From the NCBI GenBank assembly GCA_963736425.1, contig CAVTOX010000016.1, positions 47,553-111,552 of the forward strand: a stretch of 64,000 nucleotides of DNA. The letters run 5' to 3'. This DNA comes from Prado023 sp963736425 (GTDB lineage Bacteria > Actinomycetota > Actinomycetes > S36-B12 > CAIYMF01). A program made the position numbers and the translations under genes. Of this stretch, positions 19,192-30,641 are shown in pieces. Under the pieces are notes generated by a model. It did not search any database, was not told where the DNA came from, and worked only from the letters and a program-made list of their open reading frames with translations. Numbering within the stretch: position 1 is the stretch's first letter; each line of letters begins with the position of its first letter.

Positions 19192-20129
19192 GGGACGAGG
19201 GTAGCTGGAGCCTGGCGGCCGAGCAGTCGCGCGGCGAGGCGGGCGTTCTCGTCGGCGAACTCCCGCCACTGCGGCGGCGTCACCTCGAGCTTGGCGACGG
19301 GTTCGCGGTCCACGAGCCGCTGGTGCCAGCGCTCCATCCGGCCGGCGCGTATCTCCAGGCTCACGAGCACGCCGTCGTGCCAGCCGTGGACGTCAGCCCG
19401 GACCGGCTCGGTGGTCGTCACCCGTTGCGTGGCGGTGGCCCAGTCGATCACGTCCAGCTCGTCGGTGATCTGGCGCGCGAGCTCGAACGCGAGGCCGTCC
19501 ACGGCGCGATCCCGGGCCCGAAGGAGTCCCTCCCGCCACTCGTCGATGGCGGGATCACGAGCCTCGAGGGCATCCACGATCGATTCCACGAAGCGAGTCG
19601 CGGTCCCCGGGTCCGACCCCACGGCTCGCGGCCATGTCTCGCTCGGAGCGGGCTCAGCCCCTCGCCGGTCGCCGCCACGGGCCACACCCGGGACAGGCCG
19701 GAACGCACGAGGCGCGCGCGATCTGCACCCAGGAACGGGCCGAGGTTCATGACGGACGGGTCAGCCGCGTGGGCCAGTCGGAGTGCGGGCGCGCGGGGAC
19801 CCGGGTCGAGCACGAGCCAGACGGGCACCTCCTGGCCGCCGCGGGCACGATTCCAGCGCAGGAGCCCCCGTTCGAGGAGGTTGCGCTCGAGCCAGGTGGC
19901 CTCATGGACCGACGCGCACACGAGGGCCTCGACCGCGGAGATCTGCGGCAACCATGCGGCGCAGGTGCGCCCGACCCTTCAGGCTGCCCCAGTAGGACGC
20001 TGTGCGCGTCCGCAGGCTGCTGGCCCGGCCGATGTACATGGCCACGCCGCGCTGGTCGCGGAACCGATAGACGCCCGGGCTGGCGGGCAGCAGGTCGCAG
20101 GTGGCTCGCACTGCGTCCGCCCCGGCCAT
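19188..20129 (-). CDS. Stand-alone UvrC-like GIY-YIG endonuclease, two frame breaks
   Basis: About 313 residues. The N-terminal ~90 residues are the UvrC GIY-YIG nuclease: GVYRFRD, AMYIGRASSLRTRTASYW and the helix EATWLERNLLERGLLRWN with the catalytic Glu. The middle (VMNLGPFLGADRARLVRSG) resembles UvrC's segment after the nuclease. The C-terminal half (FELARQITDELDVIDW, HGWHDGVLVSLEIRAGRM) resembles the UVR-like helices and the region before the RNase H domain. UvrB/UvrC-type RNase H catalytic residues and HhH are missing, as in Cho-like proteins. Frame breaks near 19950 and 19660. ATG 20129 has a GATACT box 7 nt upstream. Cho-like 3' incision in repair is the best guess. Confidence 0.75.
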
Positions 20130-20136
20130 GCAGGGC

Positions 20137-20142
20137 AGTATC
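20137..20142 (-). promoter_or_regulatory. -10 box of the GIY-YIG gene
   Basis: GATACT on the minus strand ends 7 nt before the ATG at 20129; no Shine-Dalgarno is present. Confidence 0.4.
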
Positions 20143-20188
20143 GTCCAGGTCTTCCGGCACTGGTGCGCAGCCACGCGCAGCGGGCAGC

Positions 20189-21602
20189 ATGGCCGCCATG
20201 AATGACGGCGCGGACCGACTCCACGCCATCGACCTCGTCTGGCTGGAGATGCAGGGCGACGGGCCACCGATCGCGATCGGCACGATCGCGGTGGCGCAGG
20301 GCGACGCGCCGACGGATGACGAGTTGCTCTCGATGGTCGCCGACCGACTTGATCGGATGCCCCGCCTGCATCAGCACCTGACCGATCTGGGTATCGGCCT
20401 GCGCCGACCCGAGTGGGTGGAGGACCAGGGGGTGGACCTCGCGGCCCACCTGCACCGCCTTGACGCCTCGGCGGCTGGGGTCATCTCCGGGCTCGACGCT
20501 GCCGTCAGCCACATCATGGAGCAGCGCCTGCCACCGGATCAGCCACTGTGGGACATGTGGGTCGTCGAGGGGCTGGAGGACCGATGGGCCCTGGTGTGGC
20601 GGGTGCACCACACGATCGCCGATGGGGTCGGTGCCTTGATCCTCCTCGGCCATGGATTCGACCGGGAGCCCGACGGGGGCCAGACCCTCGCCGACGCCAT
20701 CCTGGCGGGGCCGGTACCGCGAGCAGCCGAAGGTGACGAGACTCCTCGCCCGGAGGTCGTCACCGGCACGGGCCCACACCCCCTGACGCGCGCCGCCGAC
20801 CTCGGGCATGACCTTGGCCATGCGCTCGGCGCCCTGCGAGGGGCAGTTCCCCATGTCATCCCGGCCGCGTCCGCGCTGATACCTCGTCCGCCGAGTCCGC
20901 TGGCCGGCCCCGTCGGCCCACGCCGCGTCTGGGTCTCGGTCGACATCCCCCTGACGCAGGTCAAGTCGACGGGGCGGTGCCCTCGGGGCGACCGTCAACG
21001 ACGTCGTGCTGGCGTGCGTCACCGGGGGATTCCGGGACCTGCTGGTCCATCGTGGGGAGCCCGTTGAGGGCCGAGTGGTGCGCAACCTCGTCCCGGTGTC
21101 GATGCGCCCGCCGGGTGACGACAGCCCGCAGAATCGGATCAGCGGGGTCCTGGGCCACCTGCCGGTCGGGATCGCTGACCCGGTGGACAGGCTCGCAGCG
21201 GTGAGAGCGGGTGTCGCCCATGGCCGGGAGGTGGGCACCCCTGCGCTCGCGTCGGCGTTGTTGGGGCTCGTCGACCGTGCCGTTCCCGCCGCCGTGCAGG
21301 ACGTGGCTGTCGCGGCGGTCGGTCGCAGTGCGCCCGCATGGTTCATGGACACCCTGACGACCAACGTGCCCGGTCCGCAGTTCCCGGTGTACCTGTGCGG
21401 ACGGCATGTGCTGGCCATGTATCCGCTCATCCCTGTGGCCGGGCACACCTGCATCACCACCGGAATCTTCAGCTACGACGGCACGCTGAACATCGGCGTG
21501 ACGGGAGACGCCGATCAGGCCGGCGATGTCGAGGTCCTGGCTCGCGGGATCAGCCGCGCGGCAGTGGAACTGGGCGAACGCGCGAACCTTCCTGAGCCCT
21601 GA
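20189..21602 (+). CDS. WS/DGAT family acyltransferase, one frame break
   Basis: Wax ester synthase/diacylglycerol acyltransferase of about 470 residues that esterifies acyl-CoA to diacylglycerol or a fatty alcohol, for storage lipid. The active-site motif HHTIADG lies near residue 145, preceded by PLWDMWVVEGL. The second half begins GATVNDVVLACVTGGF and contains NLVPVSMR and TNVPGPQFPVYLCG. A one-base shift near 20975 splits it. Of two in-frame ATGs (20189 and 20198) the first is listed; MNDGADRLHAIDLVWLE from the second fits the family start equally well. Confidence 0.88.
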
Positions 21603-21604
21603 CC

Positions 21605-23145
21605 TCAGGCGGCGTGGGTGTGTTTCTGGTGGAGGTGGAGGTCGTCGGGTTCGGGCCAGGTGTCGCGGGTGGTGCCCAGGGGGCTGGTCCAGCGCAGTCC
21701 GGAGTGGGGTAGGGGTTCGACGGTCCAGTCCGTCGTCGTGCTTGAGCCGGTGATGCCGTCGGCAGAGGGCGTGGAGGTTCTCCGCGCTGGTTGGGCCCTG
21801 CGGGAAAGGGGATGAGGTGGTCGAGGTCGCATTCCCGGGCGGGACGGTGCAGCCGGGGAACCGGCAGGTGACGTCGCGGGTGCGCACGTGCCGGTCCAGG
21901 GCGGCGGGTGGTCGGTAGGACCAGGTGCCGACGTCGAGGACCGCACCGGTGGCCCGGTCGGTGAGGATGTGGCGCCAGCGGGTGTCGCCGGCGGCCAGGC
22001 GCCGGACCAGGTCCGCGGGCAGGACCCCGAACCCGGACAGCGTCCCGGGGGTGTCGGACAGCCCGGCGAGGCTGTCGATCGGGATGGTCACGTTGATCTG
22101 GGTGGTGACGGTGACCCGACCCCGACCGTCGCCTGACCCGGCCGCAGCGAGCCGCCGCCGTCCGGACCGCGCCCTGCCGGTCGCGGACCGGGGATCCCGC
22201 TCCGGGGCTGAGGATCAGGTCGACCAGGGCGTCGGCCATCCGCAGGTCGAACGGGCGTCGCCCGGCCTGCGCCGCGAACCCGCGCCCGGGATCACCGCAG
22301 TCCGAGGCACCGTCGCTGGCCCGGCTGCGGGTGGCCCGCGCCAGCACCCCCGTCGGCCCCGGGAGCGGCACCCGCGGTGTCGGTGCGTTGGGCGGCCAGG
22401 GCCACGGCCCGGATCGCGGCGTAGACCTGTTCGGCGTGGGTGGAGTCCAGCCGGGCGGTCAGGTCCGCGGTGCCATCCCCGCGGTGGTCGATCCAGACCC
22501 CCCGTTCGGCCAGCGCCCGACGCCGCCGGGTCACCACCGCGCCCGGGTCGATCGCCGCGAGCAGTCGTTTGAGGTGCCGGTCCAGCTGCCCGGCGGTGTG
22601 CTCGGCGGCGTAGGCCAGGCCGGAGGCCAGGATCCGTTCGACAGTCCGCCGTCGTACCCGGGGCGCTGCTGGTCCTCGGCGTCCAGGCGGGGCACCAGGT
22701 AAAGGGCCCGGGCCAGGATCCCGGCCTTCGTCACATCCAGGCGCCCGGCCCACAGCGCGGCCCACACCTGGGGTTGGTGGGTCAGCAGCAGCGACTGCTC
22801 CCGCAGGAACAGCCCCGAGCGCCGGGACCGGCCCAGGGCCATCATCAGCACGTCCACGACCTGATCACCGACCACCCCCGCAGGGGTGTCCTCCGCGACC
22901 GCGTGCACCGCCGCCGCCCGCAACGCCGTGACCTGACCCGAGGACCACCTCCACCGCCTCCAGGACATCGACCGACGCCCCGAACGCCGCATACCCCGCC
23001 GGCGGCGCCCCCGGCGCGATGAGCCCGAATCAGCGAGATCAGCCCCTCGACCCCGACCCCGCCCGGGTCCACCAGCGACCCCGTCGTCGCCACGCACCGC
23101 CACACACACCTCAAGCACCACAACCCCCATCCGCCACCCGAACAT
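21605..23145 (-). CDS. DUF222/HNH endonuclease domain protein (13E12 repeat family), heavily frameshifted
   Basis: A member of the multicopy actinobacterial 13E12/REP13E12 family. The order is DUF222 N-terminal domain (APPAGYAAFGASVDVLEAVE, VTALRAAAVHAVAEDTPAG, LLLTHQPQVWAALWAGRLD, HTAGQLDRHLKRLLAAIDP, VWIDHRGDGTADLTARL) and C-terminal HNH nuclease (RDVTCRFPGC, CDLDHLIPFPQGPTS, NLHALCRRHHRLKHD). Segments lie in all three minus frames with at least six shifts (near 23090, 22990, 22660, 22340, 22130, 21840). The reader should treat it as one gene of about 510 codons. In Mycobacterium such copies are mobile-element-like and can be phage integration targets. Start ATG 23145 is approximate. A genuine decaying copy cannot be excluded. 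Confidence 0.8.
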
Positions 23146-23182
23146 CAAGTCGAACACCTGTACGAACACTAACCCACCCCAC

Positions 23183-23201
23183 CGACAACGCGAGGTTGTC
23201 G
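23183..23201. repeat. Small inverted repeat between the HNH gene and DUF1801
   Basis: CGACAAC (23183-23189) and GTTGTCG (23195-23201) with a 5-nt loop. It lies in the divergent gap upstream of both genes and could be an operator of either. Confidence 0.4.
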
Positions 23202-23296
23202 TCCACAGGGATCGACTGGTGCCGGGCGGACCGGCAGGAGCAGTGCCCACGGCCGAATCGCCGACCTGCGAGCCCCGAGCCGAGCACCCGGGCCAC

Positions 23297-23302
23297 TACG
23301 AT
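23297..23302 (+). promoter_or_regulatory. -10 box of the DUF1801 gene
   Basis: TACGAT ends 6 nt before the ATG at 23309; no Shine-Dalgarno, so probably leaderless. Confidence 0.5.
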
Positions 23303-23308
23303 TCCCGC

Positions 23309-23762
23309 ATGGCCACCAGCACCGCTGCCACGGTTCAGGAGTACCTCGACGAACTGCCTGAGGATCGCGCCGCCGTGGTCGCCCACGTCCGGGACCTGGT
23401 CAACGCCAGCCTTCCCGTCGGGGTATGTGGAGGGCATGCTCTACGGGATGATCACGTGGATGGTCCCGCTCGAGACCTACCCCGACACCTACAACGGCAA
23501 GCCGCTGGCCTACGTCTCGCTGGCCGCGCAGAAGAACTACTACTCGCTCTACCTCATGGCCGTGTACGCCGACTCCGCGGAGGAGTCGCGGCTCCGCGAG
23601 CAGTGGGCCGCGCGCGGCACGAAGCTGGACATGGGCAAGAGCTGCCTGCGCTTCAAGCGCGTCGATGACCTGCACGAGGACCTCGTCGCCGAGGTCGTCG
23701 CCGCGGTGCCCATGGACGAGTACGTGGACAAGGCGAAGGCGGCGCGCTCCGGCAGGCGGTGA
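23309..23762 (+). CDS. DUF1801 (YdhG-like) protein, one frame break
   Basis: About 150 residues. VQEYLDELPEDRAAVVAHVRD is the helix that opens the DUF1801 fold, followed by GYVEGMLYGMITWMVPLETY and KNYYSLYLMAVYAD, then GKSCLRFKRVDDL. One base is out of place near 23423, between NASLPV and GYVEGM. DUF1801 proteins are small cytoplasmic proteins related to frataxin-like/YdhG folds, with no firm biochemical role. The gene ends 14 bp before the end of the convergent hydrolase gene. Confidence 0.85.
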
Positions 23763-23776
23763 GCGGGGATTGCTGG

Positions 23777-24625
23777 TCACGCCGACGTGCGTGCCGCCAA
23801 GCGGTCGAGCGCCGCGCGCACCGCACCGGGGCGCTCGTGCCAGATGAAGTGCCCAGCCCCCTCGACGACCTCCAGCTCGGCGTCGGGCAGGAGGTCCGAC
23901 ACATGCCGAACTCTCGATGACGGGCATTGGGCTGCCCGCCCCCGTGCACGAAGGTGAAGGGCACCTCGATCCCCGGCAGGCGTGCGGCGAGCCCGGGTTG
24001 GACCTCGATGATCGACGCCCAGGTCGCAATGTGCGACGCACGCCCGATCCTCGTCTCAGGCATCGCAGGGGCCGTTGCAGGCTCCGCGAAGTACCCCGAC
24101 CACACGAAACGCGAGCATGTCGAGGGTCTCCTCGGCCGTCACGTCCTCGTCGGGGATCGCCAGCAGCTCGTCGTACCGTGGTCGGTCCTCCGGGCGGATG
24201 CTTGCCTCCAGGTTCTCGCCGAACGTCGGCCAGGTGGACTGGTCGGCGGCGCCGAGAGGGTCGACGCCATCGCGCCCCGTATCCGGTCGGGCAACTCGTC
24301 GGCAGCAGCGACGACGAGGAAGCCTCCCCACGAGTGCCCGACGACGAACGCTCGGTCCCAGCCGAGTGAGTCCAGGACGGATTCGACGTCGCGCACATGC
24401 TGGTCGACTCCGTGTGGTCCCGACTCGGTCGAGGGCGAGATGCCCGCGCTGCTGGTACCAGGCGACCCGGTAGCCGGTGACGAGCTCGTCGACCAGGGGC
24501 TCGAGGAAGGCCACGGATCGATGCGCCGGCCCCCCATGGAGCAGCAGCACGGGCGGACCCTCACCGGCAACCCAGCCGATGAGGTCGCCACCCTCCACGG
24601 GCACCCGAAGGTCGGTTCGCTGCAT
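23777..24625 (-). CDS. Alpha/beta hydrolase (proline iminopeptidase-like), several frame breaks
   Basis: About 282 residues after joining. The oxyanion-hole HGGP lies near residue 30 (PPVLLLHGGPAHRS), WYQQRG at 59, the nucleophile elbow VVGHSWGGFL near 105 and the catalytic His in VVEGAGHFIWHERP close to the C-terminus. The HGGP and WYQQRG combination is typical of the proline iminopeptidase (peptidase S33) branch. Shifts occur near 24445, 24235, 24095, 23935 and 23905; the corrected tail ends LDRLAARTSA at 23777. Substrate uncertain. Confidence 0.8.
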
Positions 24626-24673
24626 CCGCCGGACGGTAGCAGCGAGCGGCTCCTGGGGCTCGCTGGCGCCTCC

Positions 24674-25159
24674 TCACAGCTCCCGCTCGAGCGCGACCCG
24701 GTGCTGGCCGGGGCCGGCGTGGTCGGACATCACAGGAGCCTGAGCTGGCGGCTCGCCAGTGCCCTTGGCGGTGAAGCCCAAACGGGTGTGGAACGCCAGC
24801 GAACCGGTGTTCTCCGGGATGGTCACCGCCTCCACCCGACGGCAGCTTCGCTCCCGCAGGAGGGCGAACACCCGCTCGTACAGCTGCCGGGCCAGGCCGT
24901 GACCACGCACCTCCGGGCTCACCCAGACGAAGTGGATGTACCCGGTGTCCGGGAGGGTCTGGGAGACGAAGGCGATGATGAACCCGGCCATCCCGCCCTC
25001 GGCATCCTCGACGATCAGCGACGTGTCGGAGAAGTGCGAGAAGAACAGTCGTGGCAGGAGGGCGTGCATGTCTCGCCCGCCCGACCATGCCGAGAGGGTG
25101 GCGAGGACCGGCTCGTGGTCCCCCTCGACAAGGGGGCGCCAGGTGAGCTCACCTGTCAT
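24674..25159 (-). CDS. GNAT family N-acetyltransferase
   Basis: A 161-residue acetyltransferase. The acetyl-CoA binding site is VWVSPEVRGHGLARQLYERV (Q/R-x-x-G-x-G/A pattern VRGHGLA), followed by PENTGSLAFHTRLGFTAKG. The last ~20 residues are a less conserved tail. The acceptor substrate is unknown. It lies 48 bp upstream of the hydrolase gene on the same strand and 50 bp after the FAD oxidase gene, with which it may share a transcript. Confidence 0.87.
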   Translation of the reverse strand: MTGELTWRPLVEGDHEPVLATLSAWSGGRDMHALLPRLFFSHFSDTSLIVEDAEGGMAGFIIAFVSQTLPDTGYIHFVWVSPEVRGHGLARQLYERVFALLRERSCRRVEAVTIPENTGSLAFHTRLGFTAKGTGEPPAQAPVMSDHAGPGQHRVALEREL

Positions 25160-25209
25160 CGCGACTCCCCTCGGGACCCCCGGCGCCCACCGCCGGGTCT
25201 CCCTCGACG

Positions 25210-26843
25210 CTACTCACCCGCGGGCAGCAGCACCCCCGGGTTGAGGATCCCCTGCGGATCGAGGTGCGTCTTGACCGTGCGCAGCAGGTCGACGCCCAGC
25301 GGCCCGACCTCGGCCTCCAGCCAGGGGGCGTGGTCCGACCCGATCCCGTGGTGGTGGGTGATGGTCGCGCCGTGGGCCACGATCACCTCCGAGGCTGCCC
25401 GCTTGGCCCCACGCCACCGCCCGGCCTGGTCGGGGCCGGCCGACGCCAGGGCCGTGATGTACAGGCTCGCGCCCGTCTCGTACACGTGCGACACGTGCGC
25501 CATCACGTAGCTGTGTCCGAGCGACTCGGTCAGGGCGCCGGTCACCGACTCGCGCAAGCTCGGCCAGCTTCGCCCAGCTGGTGGCGGTCTCCAGGGTCTC
25601 GACGAGGTAGCCCTGATCCATGAGCGTGTCGCGCAGGTAGGGCCCCTCGAACCGGTGCCGCAGCCACGACTCACCGGCGCCGCGACCCAGGGATGCCGCC
25701 CCGTGGCGGCGCAGGATGTCGAAGGCCATCGACCGCCGGGCGCGCACCTGACCGGCCGAGGTCCCGTCCCAGCCGACGATCGCCATGCATCCGTCGGTCA
25801 CGCGTCGGACCTTGAGGTAGGCGTCCATGGCGCTGGCCGTGCGACCTGTCGGTCCACTCATGTGCATCGTCGCGCGGGTCTCGGCGCAGGTCCGACAGGC
25901 GCATCACGTCCGGGCAGGCCCGGGTCTGGGCCAGCTCGCGGAACGCCTGCAGGCCAGCGTCGAGGTCGGGCAGCATGACCGCCTCGAACCATCGGGTCGA
26001 GGGCACCCGACGCACGCGCAGCGTGACCTCGGTGATGACGCCCAGGACTCCCTCGCTGCCCAGGAACAGCGCGCGCAGGTCCGGCCCGGCGGCCGAGGAG
26101 GGCGCCCGTCCCAGCCGCAATGTCCCGCGGGGGGTCGCCACCACCATCGCCTCGACGGTCGCGTCGCTGCGGCCGTACCCGGTGGAGGACTGCCCGGCTG
26201 ACCGGGTGGCGGCGTACCCGCCGATGCTCGCCCGCTCCCAGGACTGCGGGACGTGCCCCCAGGTGAGACCACGGGCGGCGAGCAGTCGCTCGAGCACCGG
26301 ACCGGTCATCCCGGGCTGGACGCGGGCGGTGCACGAGACGACGTCGACGTCGAGCAGCTCGGCCATCCGGTCGAAGCTGATCGCCACGACGCCCGACCGC
26401 GTGCCCGCATCGGGCCGGACCCCACCCACGACGCTCGTGCCCCCGCCGAAGGGGACCAGGGCGAACCCGCCGGCCTCAGCGGCGGCGAGCAGGGCCGACC
26501 ACCTGCTCGTGCGAGTCCGGGGAGACGACGGCATCGGGGACCTCGGGGCGCGTCGCGGAACGCCGCTCGAGCAGGTCGACGTACGACAGCCCGCCGGCAT
26601 GGGCCAGCCGAGATTCGCGGTCGGTGTGCACGTGGGCCTCTCCGACTGCGCCGGTGAGTGCAGCCAGGGCCCGCGCCGTCGAGCCGCTGTCGGTCCCGGC
26701 TCGACCTGGGACAGGGGGACGGCCGGGGCCGGGGCCGGGGGGCCGAGCACGTCGGCCACGTACTGCGCCGCCCGGGGATCGAGGTCGTGCGAGGGGCCGG
26801 CGGCGCCCCAGCGGGCATATCGGTCTACCAGTGGTCCGATCAT
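25210..26843 (-). CDS. FAD-binding oxidase, alkylglycerone-phosphate synthase-like (Rv2251-like), several frame breaks
   Basis: A VAO/PCMH-fold flavoprotein of about 544 residues. FAD-binding segments are LVPFGGGTSVVGGV and WGHVPQSWERASIGGYAAT with YGRSDATVEAMVVATPRG; the cap domain includes LGSEGVLGVITEVTLRVRRV; the C-terminal block is THHHGIGSDHAPWLEAEVG and HLDPQGILNPGVLLP. The spacing resembles alkyldihydroxyacetonephosphate synthases, which exchange an acyl for an alkyl chain to make ether lipids; the actinobacterial relatives are uncharacterised. Frame breaks near 26690, 26505, 25900 and 25560. It is divergent from the TetR gene across an operator region, as Rv2251 is from Rv2250c. Confidence 0.83.
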
Positions 26844-26848
26844 GGTCC

Positions 26849-26877
26849 AGTGTTACATGAATGTCCGACTGTCACAT
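26849..26877. promoter_or_regulatory. Two direct operator half-sites
   Basis: AGTGTTACAT (26849-26858) and ACTGTCACAT (26868-26877), 19 nt apart start to start. They match the arms of the palindrome at 26913-26937 and lie just upstream of the FAD oxidase start, so the TetR protein may control both directions. Confidence 0.55.
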
Positions 26878-26908
26878 GGGGGACGGGCGTTACCCACAGG
26901 ATCGGGAG

Positions 26909-26914
26909 TAGAGT
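26909..26914 (+). promoter_or_regulatory. -10 box of the TetR gene
   Basis: TAGAGT ends 7 nt before the ATG at 26922 and is partly inside the palindromic operator. Confidence 0.5.
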
Positions 26915-26937
26915 GACACTCATGGGGACAGTGTCAC
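26913..26937. promoter_or_regulatory. Palindromic TetR operator overlapping the -10 box and start codon
   Basis: GTGACACT (26913-26920) and AGTGTCAC (26930-26937) are a perfect 8-bp inverted repeat with a 9-nt spacer containing the ATG. Binding here would block both promoter opening and the first codons of a leaderless message, giving tight autoregulation of the TetR-glpD unit. Confidence 0.7.
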
Positions 26938-27559
26938 ATCTCTCGAGTCGCTCCCACGGAGCCTCGGCATCGTCTGATCCGGTGCTCCGCGCCGCCTACG
27001 AAGGGGTCCTCGAGATCGGCCTGGGTCGCCTGACCCTGGCCGAGGTGGCGCGCCGGGCAGAGGTGTCCCGGATGACGGTCTACCGTCGCTACGACGACCT
27101 TGACCGGCTCATCAACGCCCTTCTGGTCGTGGAGTTCGGGGCCGTGATCGCCGAGGCCTCCGAGCGCGCCGGGCGCGAGGCCACGGCCCGGGGGCGTCTG
27201 TCCCGGGAGGTCATCCACGTCACGCGGCGCACGGCGGAGCATCCCCTCATGCGCCGGATCCTCGAACTCGACCCGGAGATGCTCATGCCGCTGGTGGTCG
27301 ACCGACTCGGCAGCTCCCACCGGATCGCGCTGGACCGCCTGCGCGTACTTCTCGCCGCTGGGCAGGCAGACGGCTCCATCGCCTCCGGTGACGTCGAGGC
27401 CATGGCCCTGCAGGTCATGAGCATGTCGGCGATCCATGTCTTCTCCGCCCGCGCCTACGACTCGGTCGACCCGCGTGGGCGCCGCTGGCCGGAGCTGGAA
27501 CGCGCCCTCGACGGCTACCTGCGCCCTTCTCCTCAGGAGAGCCCTGACGGAGGCCCCCG

Positions 27560-27563
<4 letters not shown>
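26922..27563 (+). CDS. TetR-family regulator of the glpD unit
   Basis: A 213-residue repressor. Residues 18-64 are the helix-turn-helix (EIGLGRLTLAEVARRAEV, SRMTVYRRYDDLDRLINA). The C-terminal ligand-binding helices carry EHPLMRRILELDPEM. ATG 26922 is inside the operator; an in-frame GTG at 26913 is the alternative. It overlaps glpD by 4 nt (ATGA at 27560). The block FAD oxidase / TetR / glpD / DAG kinase matches Rv2251, Rv2250c, Rv2249c and Rv2252 of M. tuberculosis, so a lipid or glycerol-derived ligand is inferred. Confidence 0.9.
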
Positions 27564-29161
<1,598 letters not shown>

Positions 29162-29262
29162 GAGCCCGCACCCGTGGGTCCGCGGGTGCCCCGACGCGCC
29201 CGCATATGCTCAGTGCCAGGTGCGGTGCGGGACGCTGCGAGGCGATCGGGGAGGAACTGGCG

Positions 29263-30621
29263 ATGGTAGGAACAGGTGACGCCACCGAGCAGGGTTCCGT
29301 GGACCGCGGACGTCGGCCCGCGGCGATCCTGGCCCTGGTGATGGGCGCACTGGCGCTGCTGGCGGTCCTGGCGTTCACCCTGAACTCCCTCGCGCATCTC
29401 GTGGTGGCCCTCATCGGCGCGGGTGTCGCTGTCACCGGCGGCTGGTACGTGGTCGCCAACCGGGGGACCGCCCGCCTCGTGGGCGGGGTCGTCGCGGCAC
29501 TCGGCCTCGTGCTGCTCGTCGGGGCGTTCGTGAACACCGGGCGCTCGCTCTGGGCGCTGCTCCTGGCTGTAGCACTGGGCGCGGCATCGGTCTTCTTCGC
29601 CCGCCGCGCCACGCACCGACACGTGGCAGCAGTCGTGGCCGCCGACCTGGCGACTCCCCGACCCCCGGCGCAGCACCCGGTCCTGATCATGAACCCGAAG
29701 TCCGGCGGCGGGAAGGTGGAGGAGTTCAACCTCGTCGACGAGTGCCTGGCCCGCGGGATCGAGGCGGTGGTCCTCTCGTTGGGCGACGACCTGGTCCAGC
29801 TCGCCGAGGATGCGGTGGCCCGCGGCGCCGACGTGATCGGCATGGCCGGCGGTGACGGCTCCCAGGCCCTGGTCGCCACCGTTGCGATGAAGCACGGGCT
29901 CCCGCACGTCGTGGTCCCCGCTGGCACGCGCAACCACCTGGCGCTGGACCTGGGACTCGACCGCGACGACGTGGTCGGTGCCCTGGATGCGTTCCACGCC
30001 GGTATCCCTCGGACCATCGACCTGGCCACCGTCAATGGCCGGATCTTCGTCAACAACGCCTCGTTGGGGCTCTACGCCGAGATCGTGGCGTCCGATTCCT
30101 ACCGCGATGCCAAGCTGCGCACCACGCTGGACGCTCTTCCGGACCTCCTGGGCGACAACGCCGACGCCCTCGACCTGCACTTCGTGGACGACCTCGGTGA
30201 GGTCCACCACACTGCCGACGTCGTCCTGGTGTCCAACAACCCGTATGTCCTTGACTCCCTCGGGGGTGTCGGGACGCGCGCGCGGATGGACACCGGCGAG
30301 CTCGGCGTGGTCTCGCTGACCATCACCTCGGCGACCGACGCACGCCGGTTCCTCGCCCTGGAGACCGCTGGCCAGGTCAGGCGATTCCCCGGCTGGCAGG
30401 AGTGGAGCACGCCCCGGTTCGAGATCACCTCCGGCGGGCCGGTTCAGGTGGGGCTCGATGGCGAGGCCCTCAGCATGGACGCCCCCGTCGTGTTCGAGAT
30501 CCTCCCGGCCGCGCTGACGGTGCTGCTGCCACCGCAGGCGCCGGGACGCTCCCCTGCGGCCAGGAAGATGTCGGCCAACACCCCCCAGGAGCTGTGGAAC
30601 CTGGCGTTGGGCCGCAGCTGA
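29263..30621 (+). CDS. Diacylglycerol kinase catalytic-domain protein with N-terminal membrane segments
   Basis: A 452-residue lipid kinase. Residues 20-110 hold three or four transmembrane helices (AAILALVMGALALLAVLAF, VVALIGAGVAVTGGWYVV, GGVVAALGLVLLVGAF, ALLLAVALGAASVFFA), then the DAGK_cat domain from residue 140: LIMNPKSGGGKVEEF, GMAGGDGSQALVATVAM (GGDGT motif with Ser) and VVPAGTRNHLALDLGL. The C-terminal lobe includes FVNNASLGLYAEIV. ATG 29263 has GGGGAGG 8 nt upstream. The kinase may phosphorylate diacylglycerol or a related lipid. Rv2252 lacks this membrane part as far as I recall, so the fusion is notable. Confidence 0.88.
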   Translation: MVGTGDATEQGSVDRGRRPAAILALVMGALALLAVLAFTLNSLAHLVVALIGAGVAVTGGWYVVANRGTARLVGGVVAALGLVLLVGAFVNTGRSLWALLLAVALGAASVFFARRATHRHVAAVVAADLATPRPPAQHPVLIMNPKSGGGKVEEFNLVDECLARGIEAVVLSLGDDLVQLAEDAVARGADVIGMAGGDGSQALVATVAMKHGLPHVVVPAGTRNHLALDLGLDRDDVVGALDAFHAGIPRTIDLATVNGRIFVNNASLGLYAEIVASDSYRDAKLRTTLDALPDLLGDNADALDLHFVDDLGEVHHTADVVLVSNNPYVLDSLGGVGTRARMDTGELGVVSLTITSATDARRFLALETAGQVRRFPGWQEWSTPRFEITSGGPVQVGLDGEALSMDAPVVFEILPAALTVLLPPQAPGRSPAARKMSANTPQELWNLALGRS

Positions 30622-30641
30622 GGCACTCCGGGAGACAGGCC

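Noticed and set aside
23199..23207. TCGTCCACA, resembling a DnaA box
   Set aside because: Only one imperfect copy, with no cluster of boxes and no dnaA, dnaN or gyr genes nearby; not evidence for an origin.
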